Below are positions 63,777-64,000 of a DNA stretch of 64,000 nt, in pieces (within the stretch, counting starts at the first letter, position 1; every line of letters starts with the position of its first letter). A program made the translations under genes and the position numbers. Location: the NCBI RefSeq assembly GCF_018100985.1, contig NZ_JAGJEI010000003.1, forward strand, positions 1 to 64,000. The letters are read 5' to 3'. The notes under the pieces are model-generated. The model saw only the letters and a program-made list of their open reading frames with translations, searched no databases and was not told where the DNA came from. This DNA comes from Pseudoalteromonas sp. MMG007 (GTDB taxonomy: Bacteria; Pseudomonadota; Gammaproteobacteria; Enterobacterales; Alteromonadaceae).

Positions 63777-64000
63777 TTATGCCCTTAATTTGTTATTTAG
63801 TTTTTCAATTACAGTATTTAATACATGGTATTCATTATCAGAAAGCCCATTCAATAATTGCTTTTCCCAGCTTATTGCTTCGTTCGCAATTTTAGAGTGC
63901 AAGCACTCACCTTTCTCACTTAACACAAGTAACGTTGCACGTTTATCATTTTCATTAAGCTTACTACACACTAGGTTTTTATTAATAAGTGCTTTTAAAG
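63777..64000 (-). CDS. MarR-family transcriptional regulator (C-terminal part, runs off right edge)
   Basis: About 73 codons are visible. The sequence LKALINKNLV followed by KLNENDKRATLLVLSEKG is the recognition helix end and winged hairpin (DxRxxxLxLTxxG) of MarR proteins, followed by dimerisation helices. The start and N-terminal half lie beyond the window. Its target cannot be told. Confidence 0.82.
   Translation of the reverse strand, partial: LKALINKNLVCSKLNENDKRATLLVLSEKGECLHSKIANEAISWEKQLLNGLSDNEYHVLNTVIEKLNNKLRA

Overview
The window looks like chromosome from a marine gammaproteobacterium of the Alteromonadales, most likely Pseudoalteromonas. The grounds are moderate-to-low GC, an integron integrase, Oar-like TonB-dependent receptors, GlyGly-CTERM sorting, algal polysaccharide enzymes and a typical Alteromonadales dnaK-dnaJ neighbourhood. 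No rRNA, tRNA or CRISPR array was recognised. The genus is inferred from overall gene character, not from a search.

Layout. (1) 1-1.2 kb: an integron integrase with a near-consensus LexA box in its promoter; the cassette side lies off the left edge. (2) 1.3-11.7 kb: fadE, then an oxidoreductase/RND efflux operon (adaptor, pump, outer-membrane lipoprotein, oxidoreductase) with a divergent LysR regulator and a T-N11-A palindrome between them. (3) 11.7-18.6 kb: a GGDEF diguanylate cyclase, moaA, and an operon for a molybdenum hydroxylase of the isoquinoline/aldehyde oxidoreductase type with its cofactor cytidylyltransferase (MocA) and XdhC chaperone. (4) 18.6-21.1 kb: a DUF6279 lipoprotein, a long intergenic region with a strong candidate for a Fur-controlled RyhB-like sRNA plus a palindromic repeat element, and a Sel1-repeat protein. 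(5) 21.2-28.5 kb: an aldehyde dehydrogenase and a complete dicarboxylate module: porin and DASS transporter in one operon behind a sigma-54 promoter with upstream palindromes, and DctB/DctD-like regulators. (6) 28.6-35.4 kb: small membrane and zinc-ribbon proteins, a CheY-like regulator, YbaK, DnaJ, DnaK (sigma-32-like promoter), a thioesterase. (7) 35.5-39 kb: pqiABC with ATGA-type overlaps. (8) 39.4-47.1 kb: algal glycan degradation. One protein fuses a GH16 beta-glucanase, carbohydrate-binding modules and a di-heme oxidoreductase; across an IS graveyard lies a modular PL18-type alginate lyase. (9) 47.6-64 kb: an M16 protease, a MAPEG protein, a cyclophilin with a G9 tract, a tiny ExoX-C-like protein, a 5'-nucleotidase, a substrate-binding protein paired with a membrane-anchored putative winged-helix protein, an S1/P1 nuclease, two paralogous Oar-like TonB-dependent receptors, and the end of a MarR regulator.

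How the parts work together. The best-supported circuits are LexA control of the integrase, DctBD-sigma54 control of porin plus transporter, Fur control of the RyhB-like RNA, LysR control of the efflux operon, and the MoaA-MocA-XdhC-oxidoreductase cofactor series. The nuclease, nucleotidase and receptors near the right end suggest scavenging of nucleic acids or phosphate, which is inference. The two strongest candidates for something new are the RyhB-like sRNA at about 19753-19943 and the hydrolase-di-heme fusion at 39412-43875.
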